Source of the DNA: Spirosoma telluris
GTDB taxonomy: Bacteria > Bacteroidota > Bacteroidia > Cytophagales > Spirosomataceae
Reading direction: 5' to 3'
NCBI GenBank assembly: GCA_003259005.1
Contig: QLII01000001.1
Coordinates: 8,423,001 to 8,487,000, forward strand
Length of the DNA: 64,000 bases
The notes beneath the pieces were generated by a model, which worked only from the letters and a program-made list of their open reading frames with translations, did not search any database and was not told the DNA's origin. Positions 55,860-64,000 of this stretch are shown in pieces. The translations under genes and the position numbers were made by a program. The first letter of the stretch is position 1. Each line of letters opens with the position of its first letter.

Positions 55860-56850
55860 TTGGTATCATGATGCCCACATGCCCGTGCGAGGAGCGTACT
55901 TTCGGAAAGGGCTTTTTACTCGCAGGTTATGTAAAGCACAGCCAATGCTGACCATCCGATCCCGAACATCATAGAATTTCAATCGGATTCGCTCTTTGAG
56001 TATGCGTAGGCGTTTGAGGCCAGCAATGGCGTGTTCGATCACAACTCGTTCCTTGGAAATATGGCGATTCACTTCTTTTTGTTGGTCGGTAAGGCTGGCC
56101 CCCCGCGGCTTTTTAGTCGGCTGAAGGATGGTGACTCCAGCCGGATTATAACCTTGGTAACCAGTATCTTGCCGTAGTTTTATGCCCACAATCCAAGTCA
56201 GTTGCTCTTCATCTAGGAGGGCTTTATCATGCGTTTTTCCCTCATAAGTAGGGCTTACGTAGAGAAGTTCACTGGCTTGGTCGCTGACGATCTCGTTTTT
56301 GCTGGTGTGGGCTTTGCTTTTACCCGAATAGTCTTCTTTCTGGGCCTCATAATCGGTCTTGCGCTCAATAGGGCGTTCGGTAGCATCGTGATTAAAGGTA
56401 TCATCGGGGTGGTTTTGTAATTGCTTGACCAGTCCTTCACTATCACGGGCAGGACTCAGGCCCATTTTATGAAGCGTCTCATCTAGAAGCCGTTGCAATA
56501 TTTTTACTAGACTCGATACCTTGGCTTGGGAGAGGTCATAGACCGCTCCATGAAACTCCTGTAATTGATTGCCTTTCAGATAAGTGAGTAGGAATAATAG
56601 TTTATCGCTGCTGGTGGGCAATTTTTCATCCTGATGAGGTTTGAAAGCGGGTAACTTCCGTTTTTTGCCTTCGTAGGTATGATAGCGGAAATAGCGCTCA
56701 CAAATGGGCGAAAAGTGTTTCAGCAGATAGTCGAATTCGCCACCTTTCAAGCTGGTCAGAGCGAGTAGTCGGCGCTCGTTTGCTTTTATCTCGTCATACT
56801 TTAGCATAAGCAAAATTACAAACTCGTGCATGCACACGTTACAATACCAA
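55860..56850 (-). mobile_element. Insertion sequence, IS5-like (DDE_Tnp_4 type)
   Basis: A transposase gene fills about 990 bases. Both ends start with TTGGTAT (55860-55866, and 56844-56850 on the other strand), and CATGC and CG also agree at matching offsets, giving imperfect terminal inverted repeats of about 24 bases. No clear target-site duplication is seen. The exact ends are approximate. Confidence 0.75.
55866..56837 (-). CDS. IS5-family-like DDE transposase
   Basis: A 323-residue transposase. A helix-turn-helix N-terminus (LLFLLTYLKGNQLQEFHGAV, YDLSQAKVSSLVKILQRL) precedes the DDE catalytic part: NHDATERPIERKTD with the first Asp, DTGYQGYNPAGVTILQPTKK with the second, and ERVVIEHAIAGLKRLRILKE with the Glu. 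ATG 56807 (MLKYDEIKANERR) is a better start than 56837. The frame is intact, so the element may be active. The stop codon overlaps the left terminal repeat. Confidence 0.85.
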   Translation of the reverse strand: MCMHEFVILLMLKYDEIKANERRLLALTSLKGGEFDYLLKHFSPICERYFRYHTYEGKKRKLPAFKPHQDEKLPTSSDKLLFLLTYLKGNQLQEFHGAVYDLSQAKVSSLVKILQRLLDETLHKMGLSPARDSEGLVKQLQNHPDDTFNHDATERPIERKTDYEAQKEDYSGKSKAHTSKNEIVSDQASELLYVSPTYEGKTHDKALLDEEQLTWIVGIKLRQDTGYQGYNPAGVTILQPTKKPRGASLTDQQKEVNRHISKERVVIEHAIAGLKRLRILKERIRLKFYDVRDRMVSIGCALHNLRVKSPFRKYAPRTGMWAS

Positions 56851-56960
56851 AATTTGACTAATAACCTTTATTACTTTATGCTGATTTAGGCAGTAGCCTA
56901 CAAAACAGCGAAGACTGAAAATAGATAATATTTGAGCAAGTAGCCTCTATAAAGCAGAAA

Positions 56961-56998
56961 CAAAAATGGCCCTTCAGGTCTTCTGAGGGCCATTTTTG
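56961..56998 (-). terminator. Terminator of the WecA-like gene
   Basis: AAAAATGGCCCT and AGGGCCATTTTT form the outer stem of 12 bases, with CAG and CTG inside. It lies 23 bases after the stop of the minus-strand gene at 57021 and ends in five T. Confidence 0.85.
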
Positions 56999-57020
56999 TG
57001 CTGATTCGATTTTTTTTGTT

Positions 57021-58229
57021 CTATAAATAATCAACGATACGTTTACCCGTAATTCCGTTTTGCAATTCCCTGCGTAAGACAGCCCGACGACGACGTGGGT
57101 GAGTTGACACATATTTCACCCGCATTTTGAGGGTAAAACTTACCAGCATATAAACACCAAACAGGCAACCCAAAATTATAATTGAGAGCGTATTAGAGAT
57201 GTTTCGATGCAGTAAAAGGAACGTAATAGTGTTAAATAAAGAGGCTCCACAAAGCACAGCAGTGGCACCAATATGCGAAAGGCCATTATCTAATAGAATA
57301 TGGTGCATGTGGTTCCTATCGGCAGAAAAAGGAGAGCGACCCGCCAGAATCCTGACCAGAAATACCCGCAAGGTATCGAAAATTGGTACAATCAGAATAA
57401 CAATGGCAATTATGGGTGCGTTGAAAAAAGCAGTCGGTTCATATCGGTAGGATGCATTAAGGCTAACAAACCGAACGGCAAAGAAGGCAAGCATGAAACC
57501 AATGATCAGCGAGCCCGTATTTCCCATAAAAATTTTACTGGTTTTTGAGAAATTAAACCGTAAAAAACCAAGCAATGCACCCGTCAATGTAAATGCTAAA
57601 CAAGCCATTGTAAAATGATTTGTCAGTAGAAACCAGCCACCAAATGTTCCGCTGGCAATCGTGGCTATACCACCCGCCAGTCCGTCAATCCCATCAATCA
57701 GGTTTATAGCATTCGTTAGCGTAATGAAAATAAAGCACGTTAACAATATACCCACAACTAAGTCGATATGATGAAAACCCATTATGCCATATAGATAGTC
57801 GACGCGAAGATCACCGAAGAGAATAAGTATCATAGCCGCCAACACTTGAAACATAAGCTTTTTGGCCGGGTCAATGCCAACCAGGTCGTCCTTAATACCG
57901 ATGAAAAACAGGATGGTCATGCCAACAATTGACAGATTCGTCTGGTAAATTTCGGTCTGATCAATACTAGGCCATAAGAAATAGGCGATTAATATTGCGG
58001 CAAAGATGGCAATGCCACCAAAGGTTGGCGTAGGAGTAGAGTGTGAGCGACGTTCGCCCGGTTTCTCCATGAGCGATTTCAACTCAGAAATCTTAATGAT
58101 AACAGGAATCGCAACAACCGAAACAAAACAGGCAACTAGAAAAGCAAGTATGCACTGATAGAGCCCGAGTGTAAACAGATCGTCGCTGAATTTATGTTGT
58201 AAATAGGCAATAAATAAATCAATATTCAT
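57021..58229 (-). CDS. WecA/TagO-like undecaprenyl-phosphate sugar-1-phosphate transferase
   Basis: A 402-residue inner-membrane enzyme with about ten helices that starts surface-glycan synthesis by putting a HexNAc-1-phosphate on undecaprenyl phosphate. Motifs: HSTPTPTFGGIAIF, GIKDDLVGIDPAKKLM (Asp pair), NAINLIDGIDGLAGG, FMGNTGSLIIGF and RNHMHHILLD, the order of the MraY/WecA family. It is the first gene of the cluster for surface polysaccharide seen from 57 to 64 kb, with a WcaF-like acetyltransferase and GT2 genes next. Sugar specificity is not shown. Confidence 0.9.
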   Translation of the reverse strand: MNIDLFIAYLQHKFSDDLFTLGLYQCILAFLVACFVSVVAIPVIIKISELKSLMEKPGERRSHSTPTPTFGGIAIFAAILIAYFLWPSIDQTEIYQTNLSIVGMTILFFIGIKDDLVGIDPAKKLMFQVLAAMILILFGDLRVDYLYGIMGFHHIDLVVGILLTCFIFITLTNAINLIDGIDGLAGGIATIASGTFGGWFLLTNHFTMACLAFTLTGALLGFLRFNFSKTSKIFMGNTGSLIIGFMLAFFAVRFVSLNASYRYEPTAFFNAPIIAIVILIVPIFDTLRVFLVRILAGRSPFSADRNHMHHILLDNGLSHIGATAVLCGASLFNTITFLLLHRNISNTLSIIILGCLFGVYMLVSFTLKMRVKYVSTHPRRRRAVLRRELQNGITGKRIVDYL

Positions 58230-58397
58230 AAGGCAGGACGTTTAGATATTGTTTCCCTTTTTGGGTTTTCCTAAACAATTCGTCGAGTAACGCTACCTGG
58301 GCCGGGATTAATTAGTCGATTTCGGCGCGGAAAGGAGCGTAAAAATTACCGCTTTAGCTAATCATACAGATAAAATTTGATTTAACGGTCTTCGTTA

Positions 58398-59168
58398 TTA
58401 TTTGTCAAGTGCTTCGGGTGGTTTGCTAACATACTGTTTTAGCTTTCGTAATGGCTTTAACCAGAAGGTAAAAAAGTAAGGTGTTAGGCCATTAAGCTTC
58501 CAGGCTAACTTATCTTCCCGATTGGCTCGCAAACGGTTCTGTAAACTACTGTTACTAATTCCTCCCGCCCGCATCACAATTGTTACTTCATCCATGTAAG
58601 CGAGTTTGGCTTTATTTTTGTGAATGAACCGTAGCAGTAATTCATAATCCGCTGCACTTTTCATATCGAGCCGGAATGTACCATATTGTTCATAGAGCCA
58701 TCGCTTCGCAAAGAAGGAAAGGTGCCCTGGCATCCAGCCCCATAAAAACGCATTCTCACCATACCAGCCTGAACGCCAGTATCGCTTAAGTATTTTCGGA
58801 TTAGTACGATCCACATACAACATATCGCCATAAACGGCATCGCTATCGGTACGCTTGAAGGTTGCCACCATGTTTTCGATGACGCGATTATGTCGGTAAA
58901 AATCGTCCGCATTCAGTAGCCCAATTACCTCGCCAGTAGCTAAGCCGATACCTTTATTCATGGCATCATATAAACCTTTATCAGGTTCCGATATAAAGCG
59001 CGCAACTTTCGTGCCGTATGATTGGACAATTTCTACAGTACCATCTGTCGATTGCCCGTCAACAATAATGTATTCAATATCCGAATAGGTCTGATTCAGA
59101 ATTGACTCGATGCAGTCCCGAATAAACGCTGCGCCGTTATAAACAACCGTTATGATAGAGACTTTCAC
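58398..59168 (-). CDS. GT2 family glycosyltransferase
   Basis: A 256-residue cytoplasmic enzyme: VSIITVVYNGAAFIRDCIES, IEYIIVDGQSTDGT, DKGLYDAMNKGIGLATGEVI and LLNADDFYRHNRV with the DxD-like NADD site, then PGHLSFFAKRWLYEQYGTF. Similar enzymes add sugars in colanic-acid or O-antigen type clusters. Its start overlaps the acetyltransferase stop by 4 bases (59165-59168), a sign of translational coupling. It is 168 bases upstream of the WecA-like gene. Confidence 0.88.
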   Translation of the reverse strand: MKVSIITVVYNGAAFIRDCIESILNQTYSDIEYIIVDGQSTDGTVEIVQSYGTKVARFISEPDKGLYDAMNKGIGLATGEVIGLLNADDFYRHNRVIENMVATFKRTDSDAVYGDMLYVDRTNPKILKRYWRSGWYGENAFLWGWMPGHLSFFAKRWLYEQYGTFRLDMKSAADYELLLRFIHKNKAKLAYMDEVTIVMRAGGISNSSLQNRLRANREDKLAWKLNGLTPYFFTFWLKPLRKLKQYVSKPPEALDK

Positions 59169-59761
59169 GCTGAAATAATTCGTTGCCGGACATACACGGC
59201 CGGGTTACCCTGATAAATACCATATGCATTCAGTGAATGCGTAGCTACTGAATTGACCGATAGTACGGCATGAGATTCGCAGCGAACACCCGCACATACA
59301 ACGGCTTTGGCTCCAATCCAGACACCATCGGCCAGCGTAATGGGCCGAGTGGTCAGATCGAAGGTTGAAAGTCGATAATTGTGATTTCCGGTTAGCAGCA
59401 TGGCCCCCTGAGAAAGACAGGCGTTGTCGCCGATAACTACTTCACTAAGATTGTCAATCCAAACCTTTTCACCAATCCAGACGTAATTACCCACCTGAAG
59501 TAACCAGGGATATTTAATATTGACGGCTGGTTTTATCATAACGTGATGCCCAATCTTTGCCCCAAATAACCGCAGAACAGCTACTCTAAGACTGGTTGGG
59601 ATTGGCAAATAGGTGTTCACAAAGAAGGAATTTACAATAAACCACAGCACCAACCGCCAGCGTGGACCGTGATCATACCAGCTATTGTCGAACCGGGATA
59701 AATCAGTTTTGCCAAGGGGTTGATCTGTTGATACGGAGGTTTTTTTCTGGTCTGATTCCAT
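59165..59761 (-). CDS. WcaF-like sugar acetyltransferase (left-handed beta helix)
   Basis: A 198-residue acyltransferase. The family head TDLSRFDNSWYDHGPRWRLV is followed by LRLFGAKIGHHVMIKPAVNI and hexapeptide repeats (VGNYVWIGEKVWIDNLSEVV, IGDNACLSQGAMLLTG), then NHNYRLSTFDL with the catalytic His. It transfers acetyl from acetyl-CoA to a sugar of the exported glycan. It is coupled to the next gene by a 4-base overlap and follows the GT2 gene at 59780 after 18 bases. Confidence 0.88.
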   Translation of the reverse strand: MESDQKKTSVSTDQPLGKTDLSRFDNSWYDHGPRWRLVLWFIVNSFFVNTYLPIPTSLRVAVLRLFGAKIGHHVMIKPAVNIKYPWLLQVGNYVWIGEKVWIDNLSEVVIGDNACLSQGAMLLTGNHNYRLSTFDLTTRPITLADGVWIGAKAVVCAGVRCESHAVLSVNSVATHSLNAYGIYQGNPAVYVRQRIISA

Positions 59762-59779
59762 AAAGGGACTGCGGTCGAT

Positions 59780-60712
59780 TTAAGACTGACTTGCCTGTTG
59801 TGGGCGGGTGGGCCGGAGATCTTTGCCATACTCTGTCCGGAAGTAGTCAATCAGGGCTTCTTTGTCATTCCCAACCCGAAGATGTACCTCCATCAGTTTG
59901 GCATCCACCAGAAAGCGATACCAAAGGCCTTGCAGAAAACACCAGGCAAACCCCGCTCGGCCATCCAGAAAGCCTAAGCGTATAAAGTAACGGTAAATAA
60001 AATAGAGAACTGGTCGGGTGAACAGAGGCAGTGATGCGTATTTCTCCTTTAAAAACCGCATACGCTGGTCCTGAGTGCCAAAGAAACGCGCTTCTACCGT
60101 ATCAGCCTGATCGAAATGATACCTGTAATTCAGTAGATTAATCATTTCCAGGATTGTGTAGTGATTATGTTTCTGCGTCCACCAGGTCAGGTTATTCAGG
60201 TTATGATCAACTATGTCATGCTCGAAATGAATGGGGTCTCCTTTGGTGAGCTTTATATGTTCATCATGCCAGACCTGCTCACAAAACCCGTCGCCCCGTC
60301 GCCATAACCGCATAAGCCAAATAGGGTAAAAACTACCATGACGTATCCAGCGATTCAGGAAAAAGACCCGGCGCTTTACATGGATACCACCTACCTCAGC
60401 TGGTAACCCCACTAAGCGACGATTAATTTCATCGGCTAATTCAGGCATTACATATTCATCAGCATCCATCCGCATTTGCCAGGCGGTCTTGAATGGCGAG
60501 TGCTCAATGCCAAAATTGAATTGAGTGGCATAATTGACCCAGGCATTCTGTACCACAACTGCGCCCAGCGAACGGGCGATTTCAACCGTCCGATCCGTTG
60601 AAAAGGAATCAACAATGAATATTTTGTCCGTAAACGAAAACAAACTCTGTAAACATCGAGTAATGTGTTTTTCTTCGTTATAGGTCAGAATGATGACAGA
60701 TACGTCACTCAT
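59780..60712 (-). CDS. GT2 family glycosyltransferase (WaaE/KdtX-like)
   Basis: A 310-residue protein. MSDVSVIILTYNEEKHITRC is followed by KIFIVDSFSTDRTVEIARSL, WQMRMDADEYVMPELADEIN with the DxD site, and FFLNRWIRHGSFYPIWLMRL. The C-terminal part has RPVLYFIYRYFIRLGFLDGR and likely rests on the membrane. ATG 60712 is preferred to 60733. Relatives add heptose or glucose in LPS or polysaccharide cores. It is divergent from the esterase gene across 133 bases, and begins the four-gene minus-strand run down to 57021. Confidence 0.88.
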   Translation of the reverse strand: MSDVSVIILTYNEEKHITRCLQSLFSFTDKIFIVDSFSTDRTVEIARSLGAVVVQNAWVNYATQFNFGIEHSPFKTAWQMRMDADEYVMPELADEINRRLVGLPAEVGGIHVKRRVFFLNRWIRHGSFYPIWLMRLWRRGDGFCEQVWHDEHIKLTKGDPIHFEHDIVDHNLNNLTWWTQKHNHYTILEMINLLNYRYHFDQADTVEARFFGTQDQRMRFLKEKYASLPLFTRPVLYFIYRYFIRLGFLDGRAGFAWCFLQGLWYRFLVDAKLMEVHLRVGNDKEALIDYFRTEYGKDLRPTRPQQASQS

Positions 60713-60845
60713 ACTTTTTATGGCTACTGGCACGATATATGCCCTGTTTTAATTCGTTCCTGAGAAAAAGCCGTATTTTTATGGCCCCGTTCTTAACTTA
60801 ATAAGTTACGCAATATTATAACTTTTTTTATACGGGACAAAGCCG

Positions 60846-62831
60846 ATGAAGAGACTTTACGTAGCCCTTGTATTGTTTTTGTCATATTTTTGCTCGTTCG
60901 GGCAGGTGGTTTTTGATCAAGTGCCTCGTGACTTGCAACTTTATCCCCGTGATGCAAACAACCAGGCAGAAGTTGTTATAAGTGGTAAGATGAGTGCTAC
61001 AGGTTATACTAAAATTGGTATGCAGGTACGGCGCGAAGGTGTATTATCTAAAGTGATTAGCCAAACGTTCGTTCCAACAGCTAGTAATTCAACGTTCAAA
61101 CTGTCTTCCATAATTAAGGCTGAGCCCGCTGAATATGGGTTTCGGGTATTTGTTTATAAGGGCGCTGATTCTACACTAGTTGCCGATCGAAAACGGATTG
61201 TTTGTGGGGATGTTTATATATTTCATGGTCAGTCGAATGCATTGGCGCTGGCGGGCCTGGATACCTATTACTCCGTTAACTTCGATGACAAATACCTTCG
61301 GAATGCTTCCTATATAGGCACTCCTGCTGATATGGCCTGGTATCCTGCAAAGCAGCCCTATGGCAGTGTGGGTGGATTAGCGTTAACTATTCAACGACTG
61401 ATTTTGCAAACCTATGGTATCCCAACCTGTGTGTTGAATGGTGCCCAGGGCGGAACGGCTATTGCCGCTCTGATGGCTCGTAACCCAGCCAACCATGCTG
61501 ATCCCACTACGCTTTATGGTAATCTGCTTTATCGGGCACAGTGGGCAGGAGTGGCCAAACAGGCTAAGGCCATTATCTGGCGGCAAGGCGAAGAAGATGC
61601 TGGAAGCGGAATTCCCGGTTATGGCGGAAAATTTACAACCCTGTATAATCAGTTTAGGGAAGATTATGGTGATATGCGTATTTACGTTGGGCAGATAAAC
61701 ATTCTGAACAACAAAGATCAACAGGATAGTACCGCGGCTTTGCGGGATTTTCAACGACGTACCAAGTACTTATTCAAAAATGTGGAGACTATCGCTACCG
61801 TAGGAACTCCTGGTTATCAGGGGGTTCACTATGAACCATTAGCTTATCAGCGACTTGCCTTTGAACAGTTCAGACAGATTGCCCGTGATATTTATGGCTC
61901 GAAAGATACGCTTCAGATTAATTCGCCTGATGTCAAAAAAGTGTTTTACAATACACGGAAAGATTCCATCACGTTAGTATTCGATGATCAGATGCAGATG
62001 GTCTGGAAGAGTGATACCGCTTTTTATAACTTTGCTTTAGGTACCAAAATCTATGGTCGTGAGCAGAAAGATTACTTCTATTTAGATAGTAAGGCTGGGT
62101 TGCTGGCTGGTGGTTTAGCAAAAGGAAATCGAGTCATTCTAGGACTTAAACAGCCTGCTACTGCCAAAACATTACGCTACCTGCCCGCTTTTTTCTCTGA
62201 TAATTTCTCGGACTATTATGATGGGCCAGTCCTCAAAAATACACGCGATATGCGCGCATTCTCGTTTGATGGGGTGGCTATTGCTGATGCGATTACAACC
62301 GTAACCACACTGGCAGCCAAGCCTGTATCAGACAAACAGATTCAACTGAACTGGTCCGCATCGGCAACAGCGCAAACTCAGATTCTGGAACGATCGGATG
62401 GTTCTACAGCCAACTTCAAACAAATTGCCTCCCTTGCGGGTACAGTAGCAACTTATACGGATACAACCGTGCCTGATCCCTACGGGACCTACTATTACCG
62501 GCAGCGGTCGTTTAGCAGTACATCAGAATCGCTCTATAGTAATATCGTTATAGCAAGGCCATTGATATTAGGTCTGGAGCCTATCGAGCCGCTGATTAAG
62601 CTCTATCCGAACCCACTGAGTAACGATAGAATTCTACATGTGGAGGCTAACCAGGTTACCTTCACCGGACTCCTGTTGCGTGATATGCTGGGTCGAGTGG
62701 TGAAAAGCTGGCAAGGAACAGTCAGAAATACACTTTCGCTTGAGCTAACCAATCTGGAAGCCGGATTGTACATTGCCAATGTGCAAACCTCAGATGGGCA
62801 AACGCTCAATCGGAAAATAGTGATCCGTTAA
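60846..62831 (+). CDS. Sialate O-acetylesterase-like (SASA) protein with T9SS tail
   Basis: A 661-residue secreted protein. Signal peptide MKRLYVALVLFLSYFCSFGQ. The esterase domain starts at VCGDVYIFHGQSNALALAG, with the catalytic Ser130 in GQSN, and has IIWRQGEEDAG and the later GVHYEPLAYQ (probable His). A fibronectin-type domain follows (TTVTTLAAKPVSDKQIQLNW), and the last 80 residues form a type A T9SS tail (IKLYPNPLSNDRILHVEANQ, LEAGLYIANVQTSDGQ). It removes acyl groups from sugars outside the cell and is displayed or released through type IX secretion. It lies among polysaccharide genes. Confidence 0.88.
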   Translation: MKRLYVALVLFLSYFCSFGQVVFDQVPRDLQLYPRDANNQAEVVISGKMSATGYTKIGMQVRREGVLSKVISQTFVPTASNSTFKLSSIIKAEPAEYGFRVFVYKGADSTLVADRKRIVCGDVYIFHGQSNALALAGLDTYYSVNFDDKYLRNASYIGTPADMAWYPAKQPYGSVGGLALTIQRLILQTYGIPTCVLNGAQGGTAIAALMARNPANHADPTTLYGNLLYRAQWAGVAKQAKAIIWRQGEEDAGSGIPGYGGKFTTLYNQFREDYGDMRIYVGQINILNNKDQQDSTAALRDFQRRTKYLFKNVETIATVGTPGYQGVHYEPLAYQRLAFEQFRQIARDIYGSKDTLQINSPDVKKVFYNTRKDSITLVFDDQMQMVWKSDTAFYNFALGTKIYGREQKDYFYLDSKAGLLAGGLAKGNRVILGLKQPATAKTLRYLPAFFSDNFSDYYDGPVLKNTRDMRAFSFDGVAIADAITTVTTLAAKPVSDKQIQLNWSASATAQTQILERSDGSTANFKQIASLAGTVATYTDTTVPDPYGTYYYRQRSFSSTSESLYSNIVIARPLILGLEPIEPLIKLYPNPLSNDRILHVEANQVTFTGLLLRDMLGRVVKSWQGTVRNTLSLELTNLEAGLYIANVQTSDGQTLNRKIVIR

Positions 62832-62895
62832 GGAACAGATGCGACCTTTCCGCTGGAATACGTAGTTTTGTGGCATTACCATTAGCCAACAGTTT

Positions 62896-63659
62896 ATGCG
62901 CCTTGTGATTCTTACGCAGGATGATCCATTTTACCTCGCTCGCAATATTGATTACCTCCTGAAAAAACTGCCGCCTTATGCCGAAGTAGTAGCAACAGTC
63001 GTGTTCGATGTGTCGCCGTTCGGTAAACGGGAGAGCTTCAGCGAGAAGATGAAAAAGACATATGACATCTTTGGTCTGCCTTTTTTCATTCGTTATGGGA
63101 CCAAATTTGTGCTGTCAAAGTTAGATGCCCGAAACAATGTTCGGAAAACCCTGGCTGATCGAAACATCCCGTTGATTCACTTCGACGGTAATATCAACAA
63201 GGACGAAAATCTGGAGAAAATACGTGCTTATAAGCCCGATTTGCTCGTGTCGATTGCTGGTAACCAGATATTTAAACGTAAACTGTTAGACGTTGCTACC
63301 TACGGTTGTATTAACCTGCATACGGCTTTGTTGCCCAAGTACCGTGGCCTGATGCCTTCTTTCTGGGTGCTGAAGAATGGGGAAACGCATACGGGGTATC
63401 TGTATTTTTTGTAGATGAGGGCATCGACAGCGGCCCGATTCTGGTTCAGGACAAGCTGGCTATTGGCAACATGAGTCAGGCCGAATTGATTGATGTGACC
63501 AAGAAAATGGGCATGGATGCTATCCTAAAGTCGATCGACAAAATTCATTCGGGTAAGTACACCCTCATTGAGAATGATGCCTCGCAAATGACTTATTTTA
63601 CCTTTCCCACCCGCGAAGACGTTAAAGCCTTCCGTGCAGCCGGGAAACGATTTTACTAA
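62896..63659 (+). CDS. Formyltransferase-like protein (one-base frameshift)
   Basis: About 254 residues. MRLVILTQDDPFYLARNIDY opens it; LLVSIAGNQIFKRKLLDVAT and INLHTALLPKYRGLMPSFWV form the folate-dependent formyltransferase site, with the His of LHTALLP and the YRG motif. The frame breaks at 63393-63396; one more G gives HTGVSVFFVDEGIDSGPILV, the rest of the conserved site. It lacks the C-terminal domain of methionyl-tRNA formyltransferases. In this context it may formylate an amino sugar of the surface glycan. That role is inferred from the neighbours. Confidence 0.8.
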
Positions 63660-63760
63660 AAGAGGGAGGAAGGGGAGAAGGGAGGAATGGGACAAAAGAT
63701 TAACGATTTCTTCTTTCCCTCTCTTCCCATTAATCCCGCTCCTCCCTTTCCTCCTTTCTT
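63657..63760. repeat. Polypurine/polypyrimidine imperfect inverted repeat
   Basis: A purine-rich stretch after the formyltransferase stop (GAGGGAGGAAGGGGAGAAGG) and a pyrimidine-rich stretch (CTCCTCCCTTTCCTCC) before the next ATG can pair imperfectly over about 34 bases. It could act as a terminator, or as a weak triplex-forming region. Confidence 0.55.
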
Positions 63761-64000
63761 ATGAATATCCTGACGTTTGATATTGAAGAGTGGTTTCATA
63801 TTCTGGATAATGACTCAACCCGGACGGAGTCGGAGTGGAGTCGATATGAGAGTCGTATTCATCAGAATATGGATCTTATTTTTCAGCTTCTGGATGAAAC
63901 AAACAGCCGGGCTACTTTTTTTTGTCTGGGTTGGGTGGCCGATAAACATCCCGATGTGATTCGGAGGATCGATGCAGCTGGTTATGAAATTGCAACTCAT
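63761..64000 (+). CDS. Polysaccharide deacetylase-like protein (partial, N-terminal part)
   Basis: The first 80 codons of a NodB-like deacetylase: [20 protein letters not shown] with the catalytic Asp in TFDIEEW, then [20 protein letters not shown] and [18 protein letters not shown], where the window ends. The EEWFH form is typical of the group found in exopolysaccharide clusters. It lies 101 bases after the formyltransferase gene and is cut by the window edge. It is likely to deacetylate HexNAc residues of the surface glycan. Confidence 0.8.
   Translation, partial: MNILTFDIEEWFHILDNDSTRTESEWSRYESRIHQNMDLIFQLLDETNSRATFFCLGWVADKHPDVIRRIDAAGYEIATH

Noticed and set aside
1-64000. tRNA, rRNA, riboswitch or replication origin
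   Set aside because: I looked for cloverleaf-like and conserved rRNA words and found none that I could support.

Overview
The window looks like a chromosomal segment of a Bacteroidota bacterium, most probably order Cytophagales and Spirosoma-like. Signs seen in the sequence are type IX secretion sorting tails, TonB-dependent receptors with an N-terminal carboxypeptidase-regulatory domain, DUF5686, DUF2723 and DUF1460 proteins, a LytS/LytTR pair, a SusA-like amylase, and promoters of the TAnnTTTG (-7) type with hardly any Shine-Dalgarno sequences. No rRNA, tRNA or CRISPR array was seen.

Layout. 0-4.4 kb: end of a membrane protein, a truncated haemoglobin, alanine dehydrogenase divergent from an Lrp-type regulator, a small EamA permease and a lipoprotein. 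4.5-12.4 kb: a minus-strand run of envelope genes (YncE-like propeller, TonB receptor, beta-helix lipoprotein, purple-acid-phosphatase-like lipoprotein, DUF4405 protein) that could take up organic phosphate. 12.8-16.7 kb: kelch protein, DUF1080 protein, DUF1624 protein and an SDR. 16.8-20.1 kb: LytS/LytTR two-component system whose last codons are duplicated around an inserted DUF4143 ATPase-nuclease gene. 20.2-30.2 kb: pseudouridine synthase, a GT2 plus polyprenyl-sugar glycosyltransferase pair, a large outer-membrane receptor, a second DUF4405 protein and a DUF5686 protein. 30.4-38.5 kb: CAP protein, response regulator, small membrane and lipoproteins, a structured small transcript, a 1300-residue hybrid kinase ending in a perfect 38-bp hairpin, and a DsrE/DUF1059 pair. 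38.9-47.8 kb: DUF2723 protein, a 17-residue-repeat surface protein, and an unrecognised trio with a carbohydrate-binding protein. 47.9-54.9 kb: DUF1460 amidase-like protein, divergent GH13 enzymes with an AraC regulator, a VOC protein and a T9SS cargo protein. 55.0-56.9 kb: an orphan lasso-peptide-like precursor and an insertion sequence. 57.0-64.0 kb: a surface-polysaccharide locus (WecA-like transferase, two GT2 enzymes, WcaF-like acetyltransferase, sialate-esterase-like protein, formyltransferase and a partial polysaccharide deacetylase).

A caution on quality: 21 apparent frameshifts break about 16 genes. All can be repaired by adding one G or C to a short G or C run, and several repairs restore well-known family motifs. 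I therefore read them as systematic undercalls in the sequence rather than as pseudogenes, and I annotate these genes across the lesion.

The most interesting items are the DUF4143 unit flanked by a 28-bp direct repeat (18804-20128), the orphan lasso-like precursor (55001-55147), the 86-nt perfect hairpin (37807-37892), the hairpin-rich minus-strand transcript at 33.3-33.6 kb, and the systematic base loss itself.
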